Shown here piece by piece: positions 9,114 to 17,239 of a DNA stretch of 64,000 nucleotides. Under the pieces are notes generated by a model. The model did no database searches. It was not told where the DNA came from and was given only the letters and a program-made list of their open reading frames with translations. How positions within the stretch are numbered: position 1 is the stretch's first letter; every line of letters starts with the position of its first letter. The DNA is from Eubacterium_U album (lineage in GTDB: Bacteria > Bacillota > Clostridia > Lachnospirales > Lachnospiraceae). The stretch is taken from NCBI RefSeq assembly GCF_025336545.1, contig NZ_JAODBU010000004.1, forward strand, positions 233,032-297,031, read 5' to 3'. Both the position numbers and the translations under genes were made by a program.

Positions 9114-10868
9114 TTATTTTTCACATGGAATTTTAAATGAAATAGCTGTCTTTACCATAGGAGTACTTTCAATATGTAAGGCACATTCAGGACCATACAT
9201 TAATATTAATCTCCGATTTAGGTTACGAAGACCAACGTGGGTATGCCCTTTAGATGTACCTGATTCTTTAGATGAAGGTGCCTGGTTATTAAAATCAGGG
9301 ATTTCATTAAATCCAATACCATTATCTTCAATTGAAATATGAAGATATTCATATTTTTCGTATAAGTAAATGTTTAGTTCACCTGAACTTTCTTTTGGTT
9401 CAAGACCATGAACATAAGCATTTTCAACAAGTGTCTGTATACAAAATACAGGAACTTTATATGAATCAAGACCTGCATCAATATGAAAGTTGATGCTTAT
9501 TCGGTCTTCAAATCTAATTCTTTGTAAGTAACTGTAAAATTTGACATATTTTAATTCTTCTGAAAGAGGTATTGCAAAGTCATTTTTAGATTTTACAGTT
9601 GCTTTTAATAATTCTCCAAGAGCAATCGTCATATCATAAATTTCATTGTTATCAGACATCTCAGCTTTCCATGCAATAGCATTAAGTACATTAAAGAGAA
9701 AGTGAGGATTAATCTGAGATTGCAATGCACGTATTTCAGAATCCTTTAACAATAACTTTTGTTCCGTAATATCTTCGTGGAAGGAATGAATCTCATCCAA
9801 CATATTGTTAACTGATAATTGGAGAGAATAAAATTCTTCGTATTTTTCAAGCCCGTTTATATTTCCTGAGTAATCTCCCTGCGCAATTCGATTTACATAA
9901 TTAATCATTAAGGAAATAGGCTGTGTGATTAGTCTGCTTATTCCAAATGCAAATATTAAAACAATAATTATAATTGATATGATTGCAATAATATATGGCA
10001 AAAGAATATTGTAAATCTGATGTTCTATCTGACTGACAGGGGCAAGTACAGCAGCGTTGATGTTAATAGACTCCATTTCATTTGACAAAACAAAGTAATC
10101 GTCAGAATCAAATTTAACAGAGGATATTTTCAATGCATCAATTGCATTAATCTGTTTATGTATTGATGATAATTTAGTTGATTCAGCATTATATTTAAAA
10201 CCCGACATAACTTCTAAATCATCATTGTATATAAATATACGCCAATCGTTAGAAACATATTGACTAAGGGAGAACATCCATTCATTAATGTTAATTGAAA
10301 TAAGAATATCGCCAATCTGCTGACCATTATTTGAACTGTATATTGTCTTTATAAAATAAATGCAGTTTGAATCATTAAAGGTTCTAAATGAAAGTGAAGG
10401 AGAAGGAGATGTAAGAGAATTGTAAATCCTTCTATTCATAATTAATGAAGAACTTGTTTCATTTTTTGAAACATGAACCTGCTTTCCGCGTTTGTTATAA
10501 ATATAAACTGATTCAAGATAACTTTTTTCCCACAAATTATTCATGATAAGGGAAGAAGTTATCTGTTTTGCAGTAGTAACCGAATTAGTTGAGTCAGCAT
10601 AATTGTTCTCTAACCAATCATATACGCTGGTGTTTGAAATTAATATACGATATATTGAATCGATAGTATCTATATTAGTTGATATGGCACTAATTGTAGA
10701 GCGGCTTTCCTGAAAAATCTGTTCTTTAAAACTTTTTTGAAGTTCATTAATAGTCTTATAGCAAAATAATGCACCACTAATAACTAAAGCAAATGCAATA
10801 GTAACTGTAATTAATATGGTAACCTGTGTTCTTAGTTTCCTTTTTTTATGTAAAAATCCTTTTGCCAT
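9114..10868 (-). CDS. YesM/LytS-type sensor histidine kinase
   Basis: 584-aa membrane kinase. It has a transmembrane segment at about 17-38, a large extracellular sensing region (about 40-285), a second transmembrane segment at about 287-312, and HAMP (about 313-365). The His_kinase domain has phospho-acceptor His389 in LQSQINPHFLFNVLN, followed by an HATPase domain (DNGIGF, GLRNLNRRL). This layout is typical of kinases that sense oligosaccharides or a binding protein outside the cell. The start ATG 10868 is preceded by GAGGACAAGGC. The gene is divergent from the F5/8 C secreted protein and first in an operon with its response regulator. Confidence 0.9.
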   Translation of the reverse strand: MAKGFLHKKRKLRTQVTILITVTIAFALVISGALFCYKTINELQKSFKEQIFQESRSTISAISTNIDTIDSIYRILISNTSVYDWLENNYADSTNSVTTAKQITSSLIMNNLWEKSYLESVYIYNKRGKQVHVSKNETSSSLIMNRRIYNSLTSPSPSLSFRTFNDSNCIYFIKTIYSSNNGQQIGDILISININEWMFSLSQYVSNDWRIFIYNDDLEVMSGFKYNAESTKLSSIHKQINAIDALKISSVKFDSDDYFVLSNEMESININAAVLAPVSQIEHQIYNILLPYIIAIISIIIIVLIFAFGISRLITQPISLMINYVNRIAQGDYSGNINGLEKYEEFYSLQLSVNNMLDEIHSFHEDITEQKLLLKDSEIRALQSQINPHFLFNVLNAIAWKAEMSDNNEIYDMTIALGELLKATVKSKNDFAIPLSEELKYVKFYSYLQRIRFEDRISINFHIDAGLDSYKVPVFCIQTLVENAYVHGLEPKESSGELNIYLYEKYEYLHISIEDNGIGFNEIPDFNNQAPSSKESGTSKGHTHVGLRNLNRRLILMYGPECALHIESTPMVKTAISFKIPCEK

Positions 10869-10908
10869 GCCTTGTCCTCGAATGATGTTATTTTATAGTT
10901 CCGTACCT

Positions 10909-10979
10909 TAAAGTAATTATTTTTAAAGAATTACTTTAGAATGCTATAAACATTATATCAAAAATATTAAAGTATACAA
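10909..10979 (-). promoter_or_regulatory. Promoter and palindromic operator of the YesM/YesN operon
   Basis: Minus strand: -35 TTGTAT (10979-10974), 16-nt spacer, -10 TATAAT (10957-10952). Just downstream is a perfect 10-bp inverted repeat TAAAGTAATT (10909-10918) / AATTACTTTA (10929-10938) with a 10-nt spacer. It covers roughly the first 10-40 transcribed bases, a position suited to a repressor or an mRNA hairpin. Confidence 0.55.
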
Positions 10980-11041
10980 AGAAATTGTAAAAAATGTCTA
11001 AAAATGGTAAAAAAATTCAAAGTATTTGTAAAAATATTACA

Positions 11042-11070
11042 TTAAAACTGAAAAATAACTCCGATATAAT
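11042..11070 (+). promoter_or_regulatory. Probable promoter of the F5/8 C secreted protein gene
   Basis: TTAAAA (11042-11047), 17-nt spacer, perfect TATAAT (11065-11070), followed 32 nt later by the ATG with GGAG in between. The weak -35 suggests that an activator is required. Confidence 0.55.
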
Positions 11071-11102
11071 TGCATTATCATATAAAGAATGGAGATGGAA
11101 AG

Positions 11103-12851
11103 ATGAAAAAATTGAAATTATTGGCAATGTCTCTTGCAGCAATAATGACCGTGTCAACAGTTGGTATGGGTGATTATGCAGCTGTTAAGGGAGACGATAC
11201 AACTACATGCGAAGTAAGTACATTTTCCGGAAATGAGTGTGTGACTTATGGAAAAACAGTTACTTCGGATATGGGAGTATCTAGTGGAAGCTTATCTGAC
11301 ATTGTAGATGGAAATGAAAATAATTTATGGATAGCAGGTGGCAGAATTACAGGAACAATAACAATTGATTTAGGAGCATATTATAAAATATCAGATTTTA
11401 AGATTGTATTTGAAGCCTCAAGAGACGATGGAGAGTGGGGATATACAGTTGAAGGAACGGATGATGAAAGTAATTGGGATATGTTATGGGACAATAGTAA
11501 CAATTCTGATAACAGTAAATCTTTAACAGGAAAAAACACGGAATACGGAGAAAACGTATATAATAAATTAAGAATAAAAATAACTAATATTCCAGGTACG
11601 CTTGTTTGGACTGCAATGAGAGAATTTTGTGCTTATGGTGTTAAAATTAGTGATTCTAAAGTGACAAATGTTGCAAAAGGATGCTCGGCGAAAGGATATT
11701 ATAGTGACGGAGGAAGCGGTAATGAGGCTGGTGGATTTCCGGCTACAAATGTTACCGATGGAAACACTTCATCAAGATGGGGCGGAAATGGAAATGGAAA
11801 TGGTCAGTACATAATAGTTGATTTAGGAAAAACTAGAAAAATAGAGGGATTCAATGTTTTATTCCAAAAAGATGCGTATCCAACATTAGAAGAGGCCAAG
11901 GCTGATACATCAGATAGTGAAAGTCAGTATGGTCAGACATGGAAATATGTTATAGAAGGTTCTAATGATCAGAGCACATGGACTATGCTGTGGAATAATA
12001 ATGAGAACGATGACAATGAAAATTGGAGTAGAAGTCAGTCCGGTGAATGTGAAGATAAAGATAATGAATATCAATATGTGAGATTTACAATAAATAGAAT
12101 GCCTTTGCATCAATCTAGTACTGCACAGGTATGGGCAGCAATGTACGAATTTAACATTTATTCACCGGTTTATACTGTAACAGAAGGAGATTCAACTACA
12201 GAAGCGGCATATGGAGATACATATACAGTTAATGGAGATGCTACATACGGTTATTATTATAATGAAGAAATGTACAAAAAAGGTGATGGATTAACAGTAA
12301 AAGACAATATTAATTTGGAAGCTGTAAATACATTAAACTTATCAATTGCAAATGGTGCAGGAATCAGAACGGCAGATCCTTATGGAATGAGATTCCAGAC
12401 AACAGTTACAAGCGATAATTATAAAGCGGTTAATGAGCAGAAAGCTATAAAGGAAGGAATGCTTATAACTACAAAAGATTTATATGAAAAAAATGGTAAC
12501 GTATTAGAAAAAGAAAGTAACTATACAAAATTAGATATTGCAAATAATGGTTGGTATGGAGAAAACGAAAGTGCAAAAACAAATACTTACTGTGGCTCAG
12601 TTGTAAATATTAAAGAAGAAAATTTTGCAAGAGGTTTTATTGCAAATGCATATGTAACAATTACTTATAAAGATGGAACAACTACAACAGTTTATTCTGA
12701 CAATATGAGTGATACAAGATCAGTTGCACAGGTTGCGTATAACATGACACAAAGCGAGGGCGGACAGGCTGAACTTAATAGACTTGGAGAGACTATAAAA
12801 GCTATGATAGAAGGTTGGGCAACAAAGTACAATGCTAATCAGGCACAGTAA
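11103..12851 (+). CDS. Secreted protein with two F5/8 type C (discoidin) modules
   Basis: Exported protein of 582 aa with a signal peptide (MKKLKLLAMSLAAIMTVSTV, about residues 1-25). Two F5/8 type C modules follow, at about 45-185 and 190-375. Each has the DGNxxxxW, ITIDLGAYY/IIVDLGKTRKI and SNDQSTWTMLWNN patterns of glycan-binding jelly-roll folds. A C-terminal domain (about 380-582, with GIRTADPYGMRFQTTV) resembles a region seen in many secreted clostridial proteins but has no function I can name. There is no catalytic domain and no sortase motif. The start ATG 11103 has GGAG 8 nt upstream. The second module is clearly paralogous to modules of the 1795-aa protein at 22138-27525, so both may recognise the same glycan. 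It probably binds carbohydrate at the cell surface. Confidence 0.82.
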   Translation: MKKLKLLAMSLAAIMTVSTVGMGDYAAVKGDDTTTCEVSTFSGNECVTYGKTVTSDMGVSSGSLSDIVDGNENNLWIAGGRITGTITIDLGAYYKISDFKIVFEASRDDGEWGYTVEGTDDESNWDMLWDNSNNSDNSKSLTGKNTEYGENVYNKLRIKITNIPGTLVWTAMREFCAYGVKISDSKVTNVAKGCSAKGYYSDGGSGNEAGGFPATNVTDGNTSSRWGGNGNGNGQYIIVDLGKTRKIEGFNVLFQKDAYPTLEEAKADTSDSESQYGQTWKYVIEGSNDQSTWTMLWNNNENDDNENWSRSQSGECEDKDNEYQYVRFTINRMPLHQSSTAQVWAAMYEFNIYSPVYTVTEGDSTTEAAYGDTYTVNGDATYGYYYNEEMYKKGDGLTVKDNINLEAVNTLNLSIANGAGIRTADPYGMRFQTTVTSDNYKAVNEQKAIKEGMLITTKDLYEKNGNVLEKESNYTKLDIANNGWYGENESAKTNTYCGSVVNIKEENFARGFIANAYVTITYKDGTTTTVYSDNMSDTRSVAQVAYNMTQSEGGQAELNRLGETIKAMIEGWATKYNANQAQ

Positions 12852-12861
12852 GGAGAAATAC

Positions 12862-13020
12862 ATGAAGAGAAAATATGAATATCCTAAAATGGAAATAATA
12901 GAATTTGATACAAAAGATGTAATAACAACAAGCGGTGTTAGTGATGATGATTTTTTGAATGGATTAGATCATGTAATAGATATAAATAATGGAAACAGTG
13001 GTTGGACAGGTTTATATTAA
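12862..13020 (+). CDS. Small peptide of unknown function (KYEYPKMEIIEFDTKDVITTSG type)
   Basis: 52-aa frame beginning at ATG 12862, with AAGGAG 7 nt upstream, 10 nt after the preceding stop, so translation and transcription are probably coupled to the F5/8 C gene. The sequence opens KRKYEYPKMEIIEFDTKDVI, continues TTSGVSDDD and ends in a Gly/Asn-rich tail (NNGNSGWTGLY). It has no signal peptide or transmembrane segment. Short peptides with a 'Y-x-P-x-x-E-x-x-x-F-x-x-x-D-V-I-x-T-S' core next to large secreted proteins are, from my general knowledge, recurrent in Lachnospiraceae and usually unannotated. I do not know the function; a peptide precursor, a chaperone-like partner or a leader are all open. 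Confidence 0.6.
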   Translation: MKRKYEYPKMEIIEFDTKDVITTSGVSDDDFLNGLDHVIDINNGNSGWTGLY

Positions 13021-13029
13021 AAGTCGCTT

Positions 13030-13256
13030 TCTCATTTCCCGGGTCTTGAAGTCATATGCTTTATATAATTTTCAAAATAGGCATATGGCTGTAGACCTAA
13101 ATGCAAATTTCAACTAAATAAATGTCATGTCATCAGGTTTGTTAATAATGAAAATAAATCAGATTACAGACGATAACGGGCAACCGTGAAAATTCAAAGA
13201 ATATCTCCTTTTGATAATTTGGGTAAAACCATAGTCTGAAAGGAGGTATTTTTTTG
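13030..13256 (+). ncRNA. Candidate structured non-coding RNA with its own terminator
   Basis: The interval between the small peptide and the MFS gene has no plausible coding frame but strong secondary structure. A long hairpin pairs GGTCT (13042-13046) with AGACC (13093-13097) and TCATATGC (13052-13059) with GCATATGG (13081-13088), separated by an internal loop. Further on is a short ACGG-GCAA-CCGT hairpin (about 13175-13187). The 3' end is a 12-bp stem (13200-13211 with 13239-13250) running into seven Ts. This combination suggests a stable RNA of about 200 nt or a long 3' UTR of the peptide mRNA. I do not recognise the family; the raiA motif is one candidate to test. The rest of the gap (13257-13452) is A/T-rich with nothing certain. 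Confidence 0.5.
13200..13256 (+). terminator. Terminator closing the candidate RNA / peptide transcript
   Basis: AATATCTCCTTT (13200-13211) pairs with AAAGGAGGTATT (13239-13250), 12 bp with one G-U pair, followed by a run of seven Ts. The loop of 27 nt holds a smaller GGTAAAACC hairpin. Confidence 0.8.
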
Positions 13257-13452
13257 TAAAAAAATATATATAAAATAGAGGAAAACTGATACACTATAGC
13301 AATGGGAAATTGAAAATGAGAGTATTAATTAGTATTAGCATAAAAGAAAGTAAATAATTAATTATTATAAGTAAATTAAAGAAATTAAATTCTTGAATAC
13401 TAATATTTATATAAAATGTTAATTTAAATGAATATAAAAGAGAGGAAAGAAT

Positions 13453-14649
13453 ATGGTTACATTATTATTAGCGCTTATTTATTTGGCATTTATTAGTCTT
13501 GGATTGCCGGATTCACTTTTAGGTTCAGCTTGGCCGCAAATGCATTTGGATTTAGGGGCGCAGCTGTCAATGGAGGGAATTATTTCAATGTTAATTTCCT
13601 GTGGAACGGTTATTTCAAGTTTATTTTCTGAAAAGATAATATATAAGTTTGGAACGGGAATGATTTCGGCAGTAAGTACACTTTTAACAGCTGTTGCATT
13701 ATTTGGATTTTCAGTTTCCGGAAACTTTTATATGTTATGCTTCCTTGCGATTCCTTATGGATTGGGAGCAGGAGCAATAGATGCAGCGCTTAACAATTAT
13801 GTTGCTCTTCATTTCGCGTCAAGACATATGAGCTGGTTACACTGTTTCTGGGGAATTGGAGCAGCTGTTGGACCGTATGTAATGGGTGTAGCAATGTCAC
13901 TTGGAAAGGGATGGCGTGGAGGATATTTGGCAATATCAGTAATACAGCTTGTTCTAACTATTGTTTTATTTGCGGCATTACCGTTATGGAAAATAAATCA
14001 GGAAAAAAATGAAGAAAGCATAACTGAAAAGAAAGAACCAAAGAAATTAAAAGAAATATTTAAAATAAAAGGTGTAGCTTTTGTTTTGATAGCGTTTTTT
14101 TGCTACTGTGCGGTAGAACAGACGACAGGATTATGGGCATCAAGTTATTTTGTAATAAACAGAGGGTTAAGCAACCATACAGCAGCAAGTTTTGTTGGAT
14201 TGTTTTATATTGGAATTACGGGTGGCAGATTTTTGAGTGGCTTTATAGCAGACAAATTTGGCGATAAAAAAATGATCAGACTTGGAATATGCGGAATTTT
14301 AATAGGAGTTGTATTTTTGCTAATTCCGGCAAATCAGTTATTTTCAAGTTACAAAATGTTAAAAGAAATATTCCCTCTAATAGGTCTGGGCTTTGTCGGA
14401 TTTGGATGTGCTCCAATATATCCATCAGTAATACATGCTACGCCTGATAATTTTGGAAAAGAAAATTCGCAGGCAATTATAGGAATACAGATGGCATTTG
14501 CATATATGGGAGTTATTATTATGCCGGCTTTGTTCGGAATAATATCCCAGTACATAACAATCGCACTATTTCCAATATATATTATGTTAATTACTTTAGT
14601 TATGTTTATAATGTCGGAAAAGATGAACAAACTTAAGAGTAAGATTTAA
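13453..14649 (+). CDS. MFS transporter
   Basis: 398-aa polytopic membrane protein with about 12 hydrophobic segments split by a charged central loop (KINQEKNEESITEKKEPKKLKE, about 183-204). It belongs to the major facilitator superfamily. Features visible are the N-terminal ALIYLAFISLGLPDSLLGSAWP, the conserved acidic and Asn residues of helix 4 (GAGAIDAALNNYVA) and the WLHCFWGIGAAVGP segment typical of sugar-related MFS members such as the FucP-like group. AGAGAGGAAAGAAT precedes ATG 13453. It is monocistronic: it lies between the candidate RNA and a strong terminator. The substrate is not evident; its place inside a sugar region suggests a sugar or sugar derivative. Confidence 0.82.
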   Translation: MVTLLLALIYLAFISLGLPDSLLGSAWPQMHLDLGAQLSMEGIISMLISCGTVISSLFSEKIIYKFGTGMISAVSTLLTAVALFGFSVSGNFYMLCFLAIPYGLGAGAIDAALNNYVALHFASRHMSWLHCFWGIGAAVGPYVMGVAMSLGKGWRGGYLAISVIQLVLTIVLFAALPLWKINQEKNEESITEKKEPKKLKEIFKIKGVAFVLIAFFCYCAVEQTTGLWASSYFVINRGLSNHTAASFVGLFYIGITGGRFLSGFIADKFGDKKMIRLGICGILIGVVFLLIPANQLFSSYKMLKEIFPLIGLGFVGFGCAPIYPSVIHATPDNFGKENSQAIIGIQMAFAYMGVIIMPALFGIISQYITIALFPIYIMLITLVMFIMSEKMNKLKSKI

Positions 14650-14653
14650 ATAG

Positions 14654-14697
14654 TTACGGATGAAATCTAAAATAGCAGGTTTCATCCGTAAATTTTT
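14654..14697 (+). terminator. Rho-independent terminator after the MFS gene
   Basis: Perfect 12-bp stem TTACGGATGAAA (14654-14665) / TTTCATCCGTAA (14680-14691), followed by ATTTTTA. Confidence 0.88.
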
Positions 14698-14888
14698 ACA
14701 TAATTTGCCAAATTATCTAACAATTTTACACTTATTCTCCTTATATTTAATATTTACAATAAATAAAAAGTAAATTTATTAATGGTATTGTCTAAAATGT
14801 ATAAAAAATTAAATAAACAACACGGTAGTATGTGATTTTTTACTATATATAATGTAAAAAAAACACAAGTTTATGTAAAAATATTCTA

Positions 14889-14917
14889 TTCAGATATTTG
14901 CAATAAAACAATATAAT
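14889..14917 (+). promoter_or_regulatory. Promoter of the sugar ABC operon
   Basis: TTCAGA (14889-14894), 17-nt spacer, TATAAT (14912-14917), 40 nt before ATG 14958. The rest of the 308-nt gap (14650-14957) is A/T-rich with no other feature except the MFS terminator. Confidence 0.6.
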
Positions 14918-14957
14918 GTGAACATAAACAAAACAACTTTAAGGAGGAAGTTAAGAT

Positions 14958-16283
14958 ATGAGAAAGAAAATGTTATGTGCACTCATGTGCTTGACAATGG
15001 TAGCTGGTCTTATGACAGGCTGTGGCTCAGACGGAAAGTCAAGCAAGAACGACACAAAGAGCGATGATGGAAAGGTAGTATTGAATGTAATTAACTACCA
15101 TGTAGGTACTGATTATGCAGCAGATTATTATGAATATTTATTTGATGCATTCCAGAAGACAGAAGAAGGTAAGAACGTAGAATTTAAATTTGAAGAAATT
15201 CCTACAACAGATTCTTACAACCAGAAGATTAAATTATTAATCTCAAGTGGTGATCTTCCTGACATCGTATTAAACGGTGGTAACAACATTACGGCTTTAG
15301 CTGCTGAATCAGGAAAGGTTCAGGATATAACATCATATTTAGATGATGATCCGGAATGGAAAGCAATGTTTAGTGAACAGGATCTTGAATTCAACTCATA
15401 TGAAGGTAAGGTATACGGAATTCCTGTATCAAAGGAAATTTCATATATCTACTATAACAAAGATTTATTCAAAAAAGCAGGAATCGAAGCTCCTGATGTA
15501 GCTTATAGCACATGGGATGAATTCTATGAAGCTTGTGACACATTAAAATCAAAAGGTATCACACCTGTAAGTATGGATAGTGCAGACTTAGGTTGGTTAT
15601 CAAATCTTTGGTACAGTGCTTTAATCGGAACTGCAGGAGATGAAGGAAACACATTTATGAATACTCAGTATCCAACAGATTACAATGTACCTGTAGTTGA
15701 AAAAGCAACAGCAGAACTTCAGAAGATGTTAAAGAACTACACAACAGCAGATGCTTTAGGCGGAAAATATGACACAATGGCAACTCACTTCTTTAACGGT
15801 GAAGTAGCAATGCTTCCTAACGGACCATGGATGATTCCTGATTTCAAGAGCGAAGACAAAGCACCTGAAGGATTCTATGACAAAGTTGGTATCATGCTTC
15901 TTCCAGGAAACGGAATGGAAAGTGTTCCAACACCTGGTGACATGGTAGGTGCAAAAGACCCTGAAAAGATTAAAGCAGCAGTAGCATTCCTTAAGTTTGA
16001 GACAACAGCTGAAAATCAGTTAAAGGCATTGGAAATGGCAGGATTACAGCCTGTATCAAGTAACATTGAAGTACCTGAAAGCTTAAAGGAATCTGATCCG
16101 TTAATGGCAGAAGTATTAGATATTCAGTCAAAAGCAACATATACATATGGTCAGAATCAGGCTTACTGGTATCAGAATGTAATCGATGAATTTTCAAATC
16201 AGTTACCTGAACTTGCAAGTGGCAGCTTAGATGCAAAAGGATTTTGTAAGAAGCTTACAGATGCAGCGCAGAAAAATGATTAA
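14958..16283 (+). CDS. Sugar ABC transporter, substrate-binding lipoprotein
   Basis: 441-aa family 1 extracellular solute-binding protein. The signal peptide ends in LMTGC, so Cys22 is the lipidated residue, and a Ser/Lys/Asp-rich linker tethers the domain outside the membrane. The body shows the usual pattern (GDLPDIVLNGGNN, KVYGIPVSKEISYIYYNKDLFKKAGI, ATHFFNGEVAMLPNGPWMIPDF). It delivers an oligosaccharide to the two permeases that follow. AAGGAGG precedes ATG 14958. Codon use is richer in strongly translated codons than in neighbours, and a terminator right after the gene fits high expression relative to the permeases. No ATPase gene is in the operon, so a shared MsmK-type ATPase elsewhere is expected. 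Confidence 0.92.
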   Translation: MRKKMLCALMCLTMVAGLMTGCGSDGKSSKNDTKSDDGKVVLNVINYHVGTDYAADYYEYLFDAFQKTEEGKNVEFKFEEIPTTDSYNQKIKLLISSGDLPDIVLNGGNNITALAAESGKVQDITSYLDDDPEWKAMFSEQDLEFNSYEGKVYGIPVSKEISYIYYNKDLFKKAGIEAPDVAYSTWDEFYEACDTLKSKGITPVSMDSADLGWLSNLWYSALIGTAGDEGNTFMNTQYPTDYNVPVVEKATAELQKMLKNYTTADALGGKYDTMATHFFNGEVAMLPNGPWMIPDFKSEDKAPEGFYDKVGIMLLPGNGMESVPTPGDMVGAKDPEKIKAAVAFLKFETTAENQLKALEMAGLQPVSSNIEVPESLKESDPLMAEVLDIQSKATYTYGQNQAYWYQNVIDEFSNQLPELASGSLDAKGFCKKLTDAAQKND

Positions 16284-16297
16284 TTCTTAACAATCAA

Positions 16298-16336
16298 GTG
16301 TTGCACTAATAAAAGTTAGTGCAACACTATTTTTTT
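16298..16336 (+). terminator. Intra-operon terminator between binding protein and permeases
   Basis: Perfect 12-bp stem GTGTTGCACTAA (16298-16309) / TTAGTGCAACAC (16316-16327), 6-nt loop, then TATTTTTTT. It lies 14 nt after the binding-protein stop and 18 nt before the permease start. It probably lets through only part of the transcripts and protects the upstream mRNA end. Confidence 0.88.
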
Positions 16337-16353
16337 GAAAGGAAGTATAAAAT

Positions 16354-17238
16354 ATGTCTACAAAAAACAAGAGAGGATGGATATTTTTATTTGCATTGCC
16401 TTGTGTAATCCTATTTTGCATAGTGTATGCTATTCCATTCATAATGGTTATGGCAACTTCGTTTTGTAATTATACATTGACTCAGTCGCCAACATTTTTA
16501 GGATTAGATAATTTCAAGACAATATTTGCAGACCCGGATTTTAGAGTATCTATCATAAATACATTAAAATGGGTAGTAATTCAGTCAACATTACATGTGC
16601 TTATGGGATTTATAATGGCTCTTATTTTAAGAAGAAAGCCAAAGGGATGGAAATTTGCAAGAGTTGCATATGTAATTCCTAACATTATTCCAACAGCAGC
16701 AACAGCAGTTATGTACTCATTGCTTTTAAACCCTACATTCGGTGTAGTAAAAATGTTATATGAAAAATTAGGTATTGATACTATGCAGGTTGTTAACCTT
16801 TTCGGAAATTCAAAATATGCTTTCTGGACAGTAACAGCTACATGGGTTTTCTACTCAGGATTTAATATGCTTATATTCTTAGGTGAAATGGGAGCTATAA
16901 GCCCTGAAATATATGAAGCAGCTCAGGTTGATGGAGCTACAGCAGGACAGGCTGACAGATACATTACAATTCCAATGATGAAAAATGCATTTGGAACATG
17001 TGTAATTTTAGCATCAGTAGCAATGGTTTCTCAGTTCGATATCATTTACATGACAACACGAGGAGGCCCTGGAAACTCAACTCTTAATCTTCCAATGTAT
17101 TTATATAAAATCATAACACTTGAAAATAACTATGGTAAAGCTAATGCAGTAGGTGTAATTCAGATTATCTTAGGACTTGTATTAGTTATATTAATTCAGA
17201 GATTGTTTAATCAGAAGAAAGAAATAGAGGAGGTATAA
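16354..17238 (+). CDS. Sugar ABC transporter permease (MalF/UgpA type)
   Basis: 294-aa inner permease subunit with six predicted membrane segments. The EAA loop that contacts the ATPase is visible as EIYEAAQVDGATAGQADRYITIP (about residues 186-208). The N-terminus carries KKRGW-like charged residues, then a long helix (FLFALPCVILFCIVYAIPF). GAAAGGAAGT precedes ATG 16354. The next permease follows after 1 nt. It forms the heterodimeric channel for the oligosaccharide delivered by the preceding lipoprotein. Confidence 0.92.
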   Translation: MSTKNKRGWIFLFALPCVILFCIVYAIPFIMVMATSFCNYTLTQSPTFLGLDNFKTIFADPDFRVSIINTLKWVVIQSTLHVLMGFIMALILRRKPKGWKFARVAYVIPNIIPTAATAVMYSLLLNPTFGVVKMLYEKLGIDTMQVVNLFGNSKYAFWTVTATWVFYSGFNMLIFLGEMGAISPEIYEAAQVDGATAGQADRYITIPMMKNAFGTCVILASVAMVSQFDIIYMTTRGGPGNSTLNLPMYLYKIITLENNYGKANAVGVIQIILGLVLVILIQRLFNQKKEIEEV

Positions 17239-17239
17239 A

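Noticed and set aside
13030..13256. 6S RNA, SRP RNA, c-di-GMP or other named riboswitch
   Set aside because: None of the diagnostic motifs I know (long 6S bubble, SRP tip, GEMM GNRA-receptor pattern) could be matched.
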